The translations under genes were made by a program, and so were the position numbers. Source: Pasteurellaceae bacterium (GTDB taxonomy: Bacteria > Pseudomonadota > Gammaproteobacteria > Enterobacterales > Pasteurellaceae). Taken from it: a stretch of DNA of 9,199 nt. This document shows, piece by piece, positions 1-5,299 of the stretch. Numbering within the stretch: position 1 is the first letter of the stretch; each line of letters begins with the position of its first letter. The DNA lies in assembly GCA_900756875.1 (NCBI GenBank), contig CAAELW010000007.1, positions 1-9,199 of the forward strand, in the 5' to 3' direction. Below the pieces are notes generated by a model. That model saw only the letters and a program-made list of their open reading frames with translations. It was not told the origin of the DNA and searched no databases.

Positions 1-3
1 ATT

Positions 4-18
4 TTACGCTAAGCGTAA
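4..18. repeat. Short inverted repeat at the left edge
   Basis: TTACGC (4-9) and GCGTAA (13-18) are perfect complements separated by TAA. This is a small hairpin directly beside the larger one at 24-52. There is no U-run, so it is not a convincing terminator by itself. It may belong to the 3' end of a gene lying left of the window, which cannot be judged from here. Confidence 0.35.
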
Positions 19-23
19 TTTAG

Positions 24-52
24 GAGCGAGATTATAGTGATTAATCTCGCTC
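24..52. terminator. 11-bp perfect hairpin, possible bidirectional terminator or end of a neighbouring transcript
   Basis: GAGCGAGATTA (24-34) pairs perfectly with TAATCTCGCTC (42-52) across a 7-base loop (TAGTGAT). The stem is GC-containing and strong for this AT-rich DNA. Neither side is followed by a clean run of T (plus side TTGTAAAG, minus side CTAAATTA), so termination is uncertain. It lies about 50 bp beyond the ridA stop and could end ridA transcription or that of a plus-strand gene left of the window. It is not USS-based. Confidence 0.45.
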
Positions 53-72
53 TTGTAAAGTCTATTGTAGAA

Positions 73-98
73 AAAATCTGCAGATTTTAACCGCACTT
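73..98 (-). repeat. Uptake signal sequence with adjoining 16-bp palindrome, 3' of ridA
   Basis: ACCGCACTT at 90-98 is an exact Hin-type USS core; on the minus strand it reads AAGTGCGGT followed by TTAAAAT and a second T-rich tract, matching the extended USS pattern of a core plus two AT tracts. Directly beside it AAAATCTG/CAGATTTT (73-88) is a perfect 16-bp palindrome. On the ridA transcript this reads AAAATC-TGCA-GATTTTTTC, a weak hairpin running into six U residues that could act as a poor terminator 6-35 nt after the ridA stop. Confidence 0.75.
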
Positions 99-103
99 TT
101 CGA

Positions 104-493
104 TTATTTTCTTACCGCAATTGCTTCGATTTCCACACCTACATCTTTTGGTAATCGAGCTACTTCTACACAAGAACGCGCAGGGAAATTCGGATGATTA
201 TTTTCTTTGAAGAATTTCTCGTACTCTGCATTTACTGCTGCAAAATCATTAAGATCTTTCACAAACACCGTGGTTTTCACAATATCACCCACGGTCAAAC
301 CCGCTTGTTCAATAATCGCTTTCACATTCTCTAAAGATTGACGCGCTTGAGCCACAATATCTTTCGGCACTTCACCATTCGCCGGATTAACGGGAATTTG
401 TCCAGATGTTAAAACTAAATTACCTAAATCTACCGCTTGAACATAAGGGCCGATTGCGGCAGGGGCTTTTTCTGTATGAATGATTTTAGTCAT
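104..493 (-). CDS. ridA: RidA family 2-iminobutanoate/2-iminopropanoate deaminase
   Basis: This 129-residue protein is the full length of the YjgF/YER057c/UK114 (RidA) family and looks nearly colinear with the E. coli protein. RidA is a cytosolic homotrimer that hydrolyses reactive enamine/imine intermediates released by PLP enzymes such as threonine dehydratase, giving 2-oxo acids plus ammonia and protecting other PLP enzymes from 2-aminoacrylate. The expected active-site residues are present: Tyr17, Ser30, Asn88, Arg106, Cys108 and Glu121, the last three in the family signature PARSCVEVARLP and the following EIEAIAV segment. Start: ATG at 493-491 is preceded by AAAGGAG with a 6-base gap. 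The gene follows mlaA on the same strand with an 80-bp gap; I could not find a convincing separate promoter, so read-through from mlaA is possible. It is intact, with no sign of transfer. The family call is very secure; the exact in vivo substrate is inferred. Confidence 0.96.
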   Translation of the reverse strand: MTKIIHTEKAPAAIGPYVQAVDLGNLVLTSGQIPVNPANGEVPKDIVAQARQSLENVKAIIEQAGLTVGDIVKTTVFVKDLNDFAAVNAEYEKFFKENNHPNFPARSCVEVARLPKDVGVEIEAIAVRK

Positions 494-519
494 GATATTC
501 TCCTTTAATCTTGACGTAT

Positions 520-550
520 AAACACGCTTACTATCCTAACATATAAGCGT
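520..550 (-). terminator. Weak hairpin between mlaA and ridA
   Basis: ACGCTTA (524-530) and TAAGCGT (544-550) are perfect 7-bp complements with a 13-base loop. On the minus-strand transcript the stem is followed by GTTTATA, only a short U-rich stretch. It may weakly terminate mlaA, or be an mRNA processing or stability element. The long loop and poor U-run make it a tentative call. Confidence 0.25.
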
Positions 551-573
551 CTTAATCACTTATATGAGTATTC

Positions 574-1320
574 TTAATCAATCTCTTTTAATACATCATC
601 AGAGAGCTCTTTCTGTGAACCTTCTTTCACTTTACCATCATTTACTTTAAATTCTAAATTCTGATAATAAGCTTCGCGGAAGGTGACATAAGGATCTTGT
701 GCTTGATTTAGCAACTCGGTTTGGTCCAATGTTTTCGAGCGTTTATCTACCGCTTGCACACCGTATTTCACAAGTGACCACGGGCCACCTACCCAATTCC
801 AGAACGGATAGGTATAAGCTGCATCAACTACTGCCCCCGTTAATTGACGAGGTGTCGTCGCATTATAGATAGGCAATACAATATAGGCTCCCGCATCTAC
901 ACCGTAGGTGCCCAATGTTTCACCAAAGCTACGTTGATCATAAACCTGTAATTCTTTACTTGCACTTGCAAAGTCAAATAAGCCACCAATACCAAAGGTT
1001 GAGTTAATCCAAAAACGGTTAAAGTGAACAAAGGCTTTTTTCGGCTCACCTTCTAATAAACGGTTAACAAAGCTCACTGGCTCATCTAAGTTATTTGCCA
1101 CATTGGATAAACCTTTTGTGACTGGTGTCGGCACGTAATCACGCCAACCTTTTGCTGCAGGTTCCAACACATAGCGATCCATGACTTTATAGTTAAAATC
1201 AAACATCGTACGGTTAAAACCTTCTAATTTATCATTGCGTTCACCATCAGCTTTGGTTGCACAACCTGTTAAAACAGCCGTTGCCATTAAGCCTACAGCA
1301 AGTAAAGGTGCTTTTTTCAT
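574..1320 (-). CDS. mlaA: MlaA (VacJ) outer-membrane lipoprotein of the phospholipid trafficking system
   Basis: This 248-residue lipoprotein has the basic start MKKAP, a hydrophobic stretch (residues 6-18) and the lipobox LTGC ending at Cys20, the predicted lipidated residue. Ala21 at +2 favours sorting to the outer membrane. The remainder is the MlaA/VacJ domain: LEGFNR at 32-37, HFNRFWINSTFGIGGLFD around 99-116, and YGVDAGAYIVLP at 139-150. MlaA is a ring-shaped protein, in E. coli bound to OmpC/OmpF, that removes mislocalised phospholipid from the outer leaflet and passes it to MlaC and the MlaFEDB ABC transporter. In H. influenzae, VacJ is linked to serum resistance and vesicle release. 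The mlaBCDEF genes are not in this window; a separate location is usual for mlaA. An AGGAG site lies 7 bases before the ATG. A candidate promoter is at 1351-1379. The gene is intact. Confidence 0.95.
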   Translation of the reverse strand: MKKAPLLAVGLMATAVLTGCATKADGERNDKLEGFNRTMFDFNYKVMDRYVLEPAAKGWRDYVPTPVTKGLSNVANNLDEPVSFVNRLLEGEPKKAFVHFNRFWINSTFGIGGLFDFASASKELQVYDQRSFGETLGTYGVDAGAYIVLPIYNATTPRQLTGAVVDAAYTYPFWNWVGGPWSLVKYGVQAVDKRSKTLDQTELLNQAQDPYVTFREAYYQNLEFKVNDGKVKEGSQKELSDDVLKEID

Positions 1321-1350
1321 TCCACTCTCCTATTACAAAAAATTGTCTTT

Positions 1351-1379
1351 ATTCTAACCAACTTGAAAGATAACTACAA
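1351..1379 (-). promoter_or_regulatory. Candidate sigma70 promoter of mlaA
   Basis: On the minus strand TTGTAG (1379-1374) and TAGAAT (1356-1351) are separated by exactly 17 bases. The -10 box matches TATAAT at 5 of 6 positions; the -35 box matches at only 3 of 6. It would give a leader of about 24 nt ahead of the mlaA start at 1320. It lies downstream of the yagU terminator, consistent with mlaA being transcribed separately. The call comes from reading by eye only. Confidence 0.45.
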
Positions 1380-1475
1380 AAAATTTATTAAAACCTAGAG
1401 ATGACTTTTCTGTTAGCTATGTTTAATCATGGTGCTTTTTAGTTTTCCAAAAATGACTTTTGTTCCCGACATAAA

Positions 1476-1503
1476 CAAAAATGCCACCTTTCGGTGGCAT
1501 TCT
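1476..1503 (-). terminator. Rho-independent terminator of yagU
   Basis: AATGCCACC (1480-1488) and GGTGGCATT (1493-1501) form a perfect 9-bp GC-rich stem with a 4-base loop. On the minus-strand transcript the loop is GAAA, a stable GNRA tetraloop, and the stem runs into UUUUUGUUU. It begins about 22 nt after the yagU stop codon. Unlike the opp and talB terminators it contains no USS. Confidence 0.9.
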
Positions 1504-1524
1504 TTGCAATATAATATAGATTAA

Positions 1525-2148
1525 TTATTCAGTTGCATTTTTTAATGGAATTTCTGCATCTGGCTCACGAGTAATACGGTTACGTAAATCACGACGAATA
1601 ATCTCAATTGTCCAGAACCAGAAAATGTGTCCCACTAATTCAGAAATATGTTCATATAACGGCCATTCTGCAACAGGTGGTGTTAAACCCAATGCAGGGA
1701 AAGTGATGTAGTGCACACAAATATCTGCGATTAAACCAGCACCAATACCTTGCCAGAATTTGATTTTAGGGAAACGTTCTGCCACTAAGCAGTAAGCAAT
1801 AGCAAATACTAATGAGAAAGTAATGTGAGTCACGCCAATCCAGTCAAAACCATGATCTGCAAAAGTGAATGCCGCTTGAGTTGGATCAATACCTAAATAA
1901 TCACGTAAGAATACGTGCGGCGGGTTTAAGAATGCACGTGAACACACTTGAAGAATTTGATCTTGGCTTAAACCTGTGATGTCTACTTTACATGCTGCTG
2001 CGAAGAAATCGATTGGGCTACGCGGTGGGAATGGATGCTCAGCACCCCATTTTACGAATGCAGAAATTAAACCTGCAATAATACCAACAAAAATCGCTAC
2101 GCCATAACGACGACGATTAGCAGGAGTTTGTTCAAAAATACCTGACAT
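1525..2148 (-). CDS. yagU: YagU-like DUF1440 inner-membrane protein
   Basis: The product is 207 residues and closely resembles E. coli YagU (about 204 residues). Shared blocks include FEQTP-NRRRYG near the N-terminus, [15 protein letters not shown] at 29-45, WIGVTHI at 103-109, LTPPV at 155-159, and the C-terminal [19 protein letters not shown] at 174-192. Hydrophobic segments near 17-34, 107-124, 132-152 and 168-185 predict about four membrane helices. YagU is reported to contribute to acid resistance in E. coli; its molecular activity is unknown. I place the start at ATG 2148-2146, because MSGIFEQTP matches the E. coli N-terminus (MNIFEQTP) and GGAG sits 7 bases upstream. An in-frame GTG at 2184 would add [12 protein letters not shown], encoded by a poly-T leader and part of a USS, and is very unlikely to be used. 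The gene is monocistronic, with its own terminator. Confidence 0.9.
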   Translation of the reverse strand: MSGIFEQTPANRRRYGVAIFVGIIAGLISAFVKWGAEHPFPPRSPIDFFAAACKVDITGLSQDQILQVCSRAFLNPPHVFLRDYLGIDPTQAAFTFADHGFDWIGVTHITFSLVFAIAYCLVAERFPKIKFWQGIGAGLIADICVHYITFPALGLTPPVAEWPLYEHISELVGHIFWFWTIEIIRRDLRNRITREPDAEIPLKNATE

Positions 2149-2155
2149 ATATTTG

Positions 2156-2159
2156 CTCC
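2156..2159 (-). promoter_or_regulatory. Ribosome binding site that fixes the yagU start
   Basis: On the minus strand GGAG (2159-2156) lies 7 bases before the ATG at 2148. No Shine-Dalgarno-like sequence precedes the alternative in-frame GTG at 2184, where the upstream sequence is TTTTGATATAAA. This supports the shorter 207-residue protein. Confidence 0.8.
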
Positions 2160-2177
2160 GAAAAAAGAAAAAAAATG

Positions 2178-2186
2178 ACCGCACTT
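2178..2186 (-). repeat. Uptake signal sequence in the yagU leader
   Basis: ACCGCACTT is an exact USS core. Read on the minus strand it is AAGTGCGGTCATTTTTTTTC, with a strong first AT tract as in extended USS. It lies in the presumed 5' untranslated region of yagU, 30 bases upstream of the start codon, and has no inverted partner, so it is not part of a terminator. Confidence 0.9.
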
Positions 2187-2209
2187 TATATCAAAAGTAA
2201 CGGTTCCCA

Positions 2210-2225
2210 TTTTGCTTTAGCAAAA
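2210..2225. repeat. Inverted repeat TTTTGCT-TT-AGCAAAA in the yagU leader region
   Basis: TTTTGCT (2210-2216) and AGCAAAA (2219-2225) are perfect 7-base complements separated by two bases. A two-base loop is too tight for full pairing in RNA, and the symmetric compact form is more like a protein-binding site. It lies just downstream of the candidate yagU promoter (2236-2264), a position where a bound repressor could block transcription. The cognate protein is unknown. Confidence 0.35.
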
Positions 2226-2235
2226 CTTGTCTTTG

Positions 2236-2264
2236 ATTTTCAATGACTTTAACTTGTTAGTCAA
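2236..2264 (-). promoter_or_regulatory. Candidate sigma70 promoter of yagU
   Basis: On the minus strand TTGACT (2264-2259; 5 of 6 to TTGACA) and GAAAAT (2241-2236; 4 of 6 to TATAAT) are 17 bases apart. Transcription from here would give a leader of roughly 80 nt containing the inverted repeat at 2210-2225 and the USS at 2178-2186. It starts downstream of the talB terminator, as expected for an independent unit. Found by eye. Confidence 0.45.
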
Positions 2265-2304
2265 GAACTAATTATTAAGAGTTAGAACATTTTATGATAA
2301 GAAT

Positions 2305-2335
2305 AAAAAATGCGGTTATTTCTAACCGCACTTTC
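2305..2335 (-). terminator. talB terminator built on a USS and a degenerate USS partner
   Basis: ACCGCACTT at 2325-2333 is an exact USS core. The other arm at 2308-2316, AAATGCGGT, differs from the core at one base. With the adjoining TA the transcript forms GTGCGGUUA-GAAA-UAACCGCAU, at least 8 bp with a GNRA-type GAAA tetraloop, followed by UUUUUUAUUC. It starts about 12 nt after the talB stop. The mismatched arm carries the base that lengthens the U-run, so the pair looks tuned for termination rather than for two uptake sites. Confidence 0.88.
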
Positions 2336-2347
2336 ATGTTCTTAAAA

Positions 2348-3301
2348 TTAAAGTTTTGCTGAAAGCATTGCTTCTAATTTCTCTTGGTCAACTGCAAATT
2401 TGCGAATTCCCTCTGCTAATTTCTCAACAGCCATCGCATCGCTGTTATGTTGCCAGTAGAATTCTGCTTCAGTTAATGGTTGAGGTTTCGCTTTTACTTC
2501 ACCTTTGTAGTCTAGTTTACGTACAAGTGCGGTTGAATTTTCTTGTAATTCTTTAAGTAAAGCAGGAGCAATAGTTAAACGGTCACAACCTGCTAATTCA
2601 ATAATTTCACCGACATTACGGAAACTTGCGCCCATTACCACTGTTTTATAACCGTATTCTTTGTAGTAGTTATAAATTTTGGTTACAGAAATGACACCTG
2701 GATCTTCTGCTGGTGCATATTCTTTTTTATCGGTATTTGCTTTGTACCAGTCTAAGATACGACCGACGAATGGCGAAATTAAGTAAACCCCTGCTTCAGC
2801 ACATGCACGTGCTTGCGCTTCGGAGAATAATAAGGTTAAGTTACAGTTAATGCCTTCTTTTTCAAGAATTTCTGCGGCACGAATACCTTGCCATGTTGAA
2901 GCAATTTTGATCAAGATACGATCATTTGAAATACCTGCCGCATTATAAAGTGCGATAAGTTTACGTGCTTTTTCAACAGTTGCTTGGGTATCGTAAGAAA
3001 GGCGCGCATCCACTTCAGTTGAAATACGTCCTGGGACAATTTTTAAAATTTCTAAACCGATGTTTACCGCTAATTTATCTTCTGCATCAATTAATTGTTG
3101 TGCTTTATCCGCACTTTGAGCTTTAGCGTAAGCAATCGCTTCATCAATTAATGGTGCATATTGTGGTAATGCTGAAGCACTTAAAATTAAAGATGGGTTT
3201 GTTGTTGCATCTTGCGGTTGGTATTTTTTAATTGCATCAATATCGCCAGTATCAGCCACAACGACGGTCATATTACGAAGTGAATCTAACTGAGTTGTCA
3301 T
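2348..3301 (-). CDS. talB: Transaldolase (TalB type)
   Basis: This 317-residue protein has the length of E. coli TalB (also 317) and the class I transaldolase layout, a cytosolic (beta/alpha)8 barrel. It moves a dihydroxyacetone unit from sedoheptulose 7-phosphate to glyceraldehyde 3-phosphate, giving erythrose 4-phosphate and fructose 6-phosphate in the non-oxidative pentose phosphate pathway. Lys132, in [12 protein letters not shown], is the Schiff-base lysine. Asp17, Asn35 (in DATTNPS), Glu96 and Thr156 occupy the catalytic positions, and the phosphate-binding SPFVGR is at 176-181. ATG at 3301 is preceded by AAGGAG with a 6-base gap. It is transcribed divergently from oppA and ends in its own hairpin. 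A USS lies inside the coding region at 2525-2533. No transketolase gene is nearby. Call very secure. Confidence 0.98.
   Translation of the reverse strand: MTTQLDSLRNMTVVVADTGDIDAIKKYQPQDATTNPSLILSASALPQYAPLIDEAIAYAKAQSADKAQQLIDAEDKLAVNIGLEILKIVPGRISTEVDARLSYDTQATVEKARKLIALYNAAGISNDRILIKIASTWQGIRAAEILEKEGINCNLTLLFSEAQARACAEAGVYLISPFVGRILDWYKANTDKKEYAPAEDPGVISVTKIYNYYKEYGYKTVVMGASFRNVGEIIELAGCDRLTIAPALLKELQENSTALVRKLDYKGEVKAKPQPLTEAEFYWQHNSDAMAVEKLAEGIRKFAVDQEKLEAMLSAKL
2525..2533 (+). repeat. Uptake signal sequence inside talB
   Basis: AAGTGCGGT is an exact core, followed by TGAATTTT and then AATTCTTT after a six-base spacer, which matches the extended USS (core plus two AT-rich tracts) very well. 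It overlaps the codons for Thr-Ala-Leu-Val near residue 258 of transaldolase, read antisense to the gene. Confidence 0.92.
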
Positions 3302-3342
3302 TATATTCTCCTTGAATGGACTTGTTTGAATCTAATCAAGTT

Positions 3343-3372
3343 ACGATAGCATAATTAGCTTTAAAAAGGTAA
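3343..3372 (-). promoter_or_regulatory. Tentative talB promoter
   Basis: On the minus strand TTACCT (3372-3367) and TATCGT (3348-3343) are 18 bases apart. The -10 hexamer matches at 4 of 6 positions and is preceded by TGC, giving an extended -10 element (TGn). The predicted leader would be about 35-40 nt. Several other weak combinations exist in this AT-rich stretch, so confidence is low. Confidence 0.3.
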
Positions 3373-3464
3373 TTTCTCCAGGAAAATATTTGCGATAGGA
3401 AAAACCAATACATTCTAGACTTCCTTTCTCATATCATCACTTTTAGCAATTTTTTCGCGATTTA

Positions 3465-3480
3465 TTAGATACAAATCACA
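3465..3480. promoter_or_regulatory. Possible CRP-like site between talB and oppA
   Basis: TTAGA-TACAAA-TCACA matches the CRP consensus TGTGA-N6-TCACA at 8 of 10 conserved positions: the right arm is perfect and the left arm is 3 of 5. It is centred roughly 120 bp upstream of the oppA start and 170 bp from the talB start. CRP controls carbon use and competence in Haemophilus, so a site here is plausible, but one degenerate match in AT-rich DNA could be chance. Confidence 0.25.
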
Positions 3481-3517
3481 AAATGTTATTTTTCTTTAAA
3501 TAATTACCTTACAAATC

Positions 3518-3565
3518 TTTACAAAAATGAAATTTTGAGCTAATAAGAAGAAGACTCTTTATAAA
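3518..3565 (+). promoter_or_regulatory. oppA promoter region, alternatives not resolved
   Basis: Two arrangements are visible. TTTACA (3518-3523; 5 of 6 to the -35 consensus) is followed 17 bases later by TAATAA (3541-3546), a poor -10. Alternatively TATAAA (3560-3565) is a good -10 (5 of 6), but its nearest -35-like element, TTGAGC (3535-3540), is 19 bases upstream. Either gives a short leader ahead of the oppA start at 3594. The region 3302-3593 otherwise holds no ORF that I can support. Confidence 0.4.
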
Positions 3566-3581
3566 AATATCGCCTAATGAC

Positions 3582-3588
3582 AAGGAGG
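3582..3588 (+). promoter_or_regulatory. Strong Shine-Dalgarno of oppA
   Basis: AAGGAGG is a complete seven-base match to the anti-Shine-Dalgarno sequence, five bases before the oppA ATG. It is the best ribosome binding site in the window, consistent with the high expression usual for the periplasmic binding protein. Confidence 0.85.
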
Positions 3589-3593
3589 CTCAA

Positions 3594-5219
3594 ATGCAAC
3601 ACAAACTACTTTTCTCTGCAATTGCTCTTGCTCTTTCCTATTCTGCGCAAGCAGTTATAGTACCTGAGGGAACGCAATTAGATGAAAAACAACATATTGT
3701 GATCAATAACGGGGCTGAACCACAAAGTTTTGACCCACAAAAAACTGAAGGTGTACCTGAATCTAGCGTTGCTTATCAATTACTTGAAGGCCTCGTCACC
3801 TCAGACTCTGAAGGTAAACTTCAACCGGGTGTAGCTGAAAGCTGGGAAAACACACCAGACTTTAAAACTTGGACATTCCATTTACGTAAAGATGCAAAAT
3901 GGTCAAATGGTGATCCCGTTACCGCGCACGATTTCGTGTTTGCTTGGCGTCGATTAGTGGATCCTGCAACTGCAGCGCCTTATGCAAGTTATTTAAGTTA
4001 CTTACAAGTAGAAAATGCACAAGACATTATTGACGGTAAGAAAAAACCGGCTGAATTAGGGGTTGAAGCAAAAGATGATTACACCTTTGTAGTTCATGCG
4101 ACCAATCCTGTGCCTTATGCAGTCAGTTTAACGACTCACCAATCCTTATTGCCATTACCACAAAAAGTGGTCGAAAAATTGGGTGATGCATGGGTGAAAA
4201 AAGAAAACTACGTGGGTAATGGTGCCTATAAACTGGCTAACCACATTATTAATGAAAAAATCGAATTTGAACGCAACCCACTCTACTGGAACGATAAAGA
4301 GACTGTCATTAACAGCGCAACATTCCTCGCCATTGAAAACCCAAGTACTGATGTGGCGCGTTATCGCGCAGGTGATTTAGATATGACGAACTACGCCCTA
4401 CCACCAGAACAATTTGCGAAATTACAAAAAGAGTTGCCTGGTGAAGTATTCACGACACGAACTCTTGCGACCTATTCTTACGAGTTAAACAATAAGAAAG
4501 CGCCTTTTGATAACGTGAATGTTCGTAAAGCCTTGAACTTATCCCTTGATCGTAATGTGATCACCGATAAAGTTTTAGGCCAAGGTCAAACACCAACCTA
4601 TGTGTTTACCCCAACTTACATCGAAGAAGGTCACCTCATTCAACAACCTGCTTATTCAAAAGAACCAATGGCACAACGTAATGAAGAAGCCATTAAACTC
4701 TTAGAGGAAGCTGGCTACAGCAAAGCGAATCCGTTGAAATTCAGTATTCTTTACAATACCAATGAAAACCACAAAAAAGTCGCCATTGCTGCGGCATCTA
4801 TGTGGAAAGCGAACACCAAAGGTTTGATTGATGTGAAATTAGAAAACCAAGAGTGGAAAACTTACATTGATAGCCGTCGTGCGGGTCGTTATGACGCGGC
4901 ACGTGCAGGATGGAATGCGGATTACAACCAAGCAACAACATTCGGCAACTATTTCTTATCTAATTCGAGTAACAATACCGCAAAATATGCGAACCCAGAA
5001 TACGATAAAGCCATTGCTGAATCTTATGTTGCAACGGATGCGGAAGGACGTGCAAAAGCCTACGCGAAAGCCGAAGAAATTCTTGCAAAAGATTTCGGTA
5101 TTGTGCCAATCTTTAACTATGTGAATCCACGCTTAGTGAAACCTTACGTAAAAGGCTATTCAGGCAAAGATCCACAAGATCACATTTACTTACGCAACCT
5201 TTATATTATTAAACATTAA
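3594..5219 (+). CDS. oppA: Periplasmic oligopeptide-binding protein OppA
   Basis: The product has 541 residues, against 543 for E. coli OppA. It is the solute-binding subunit that captures short peptides in the periplasm and delivers them to OppBC. A Sec signal peptide is clear: MQHK, a hydrophobic core at 5-17, and AQA at 18-20, with predicted cleavage before Val21. There is no lipobox, so the protein should be soluble. The rest is the SBP_bac_5 (family 5) fold: GVAESW and WTFHLRKDAKWS-G-PVTA-DF in the first third, NGAYKL near 209, and the C-terminal RLVKPYV-GYSGKDP. Asp443, in GWNADYN, aligns with the aspartate that binds the peptide N-terminus in E. coli OppA. It heads the operon with the strongest ribosome binding site. 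The first codons carry a CA-rich stretch resembling a GcvB target. Call secure; peptide preference cannot be read from sequence. Confidence 0.97.
   Translation: MQHKLLFSAIALALSYSAQAVIVPEGTQLDEKQHIVINNGAEPQSFDPQKTEGVPESSVAYQLLEGLVTSDSEGKLQPGVAESWENTPDFKTWTFHLRKDAKWSNGDPVTAHDFVFAWRRLVDPATAAPYASYLSYLQVENAQDIIDGKKKPAELGVEAKDDYTFVVHATNPVPYAVSLTTHQSLLPLPQKVVEKLGDAWVKKENYVGNGAYKLANHIINEKIEFERNPLYWNDKETVINSATFLAIENPSTDVARYRAGDLDMTNYALPPEQFAKLQKELPGEVFTTRTLATYSYELNNKKAPFDNVNVRKALNLSLDRNVITDKVLGQGQTPTYVFTPTYIEEGHLIQQPAYSKEPMAQRNEEAIKLLEEAGYSKANPLKFSILYNTNENHKKVAIAAASMWKANTKGLIDVKLENQEWKTYIDSRRAGRYDAARAGWNADYNQATTFGNYFLSNSSNNTAKYANPEYDKAIAESYVATDAEGRAKAYAKAEEILAKDFGIVPIFNYVNPRLVKPYVKGYSGKDPQDHIYLRNLYIIKH
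3598..3606 (+). promoter_or_regulatory. Candidate GcvB small-RNA target at the oppA start
   Basis: AACACAAAC occupies codons 2-5, directly after the ATG. In E. coli and Salmonella the small RNA GcvB represses oppA and dppA by pairing its GU-rich region with CA-rich sequence near the ribosome binding site; a seed of the form AACACAACAT has been described for Pasteurella multocida GcvB, quoted from memory. Seven consecutive bases match that seed. The location is right for blocking initiation. The match is short and the gcvB gene is not in this window. Confidence 0.4.
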
Positions 5220-5235
5220 TTCGTTGCTCGTATTT

Positions 5236-5274
5236 AAGTGCGGTTAAAAATTATCGTGTTTTTTGACCGCACTT
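5236..5274 (+). terminator. Inverted USS pair between oppA and oppB, probable attenuator
   Basis: AAGTGCGGT (5236-5244) and ACCGCACTT (5266-5274) are two exact, oppositely oriented USS cores. Together with AAAAA (5246-5250) pairing with TTTTT (5260-5264), and a T-G wobble between, they form a 15-bp stem with a 9-base loop. It lies 17 bases after the oppA stop and 26 before the oppB ATG. The stem is followed only by TTCGCCCGTTTT, so the U-run is weak. Inference: partial termination, or a barrier to 3' decay, leaves oppA mRNA in excess over oppBCDF. As the only sizeable gap in the operon, it marks the classic binding-protein/transporter boundary. Confidence 0.75.
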
Positions 5275-5290
5275 TTCGCCCGTTTTGGTT

Positions 5291-5294
5291 GGAG
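5291..5294 (+). promoter_or_regulatory. Ribosome binding site that fixes the oppB start
   Basis: GGAG lies five bases before the ATG at 5300. An in-frame TTG at 5285 would add five residues (MVGVV), but it has no suitable Shine-Dalgarno and overlaps the flank of the terminator-like hairpin. The ATG gives exactly 306 residues, the length of E. coli OppB. Confidence 0.85.
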
Positions 5295-5299
5295 TTGTT

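Noticed and set aside
1400..1461. Direct repeat ATGACTTTT (1400-1408 and 1453-1461) upstream of mlaA
   Set aside because: Nine bases of AT-rich sequence repeated once at this spacing is not strong evidence of a regulatory or mobile element.
2356..2556. Plus-strand open frame of 66 codons opposite talB
   Set aside because: It lies wholly antisense within the transaldolase gene, has no ribosome binding site of note, and its composition follows the talB codons read backwards.
3108..3116. TCCGCACTT in talB as a further USS
   Set aside because: It differs from the core at one base. I counted only exact cores, so it is treated as a near match that chance or decay could explain.
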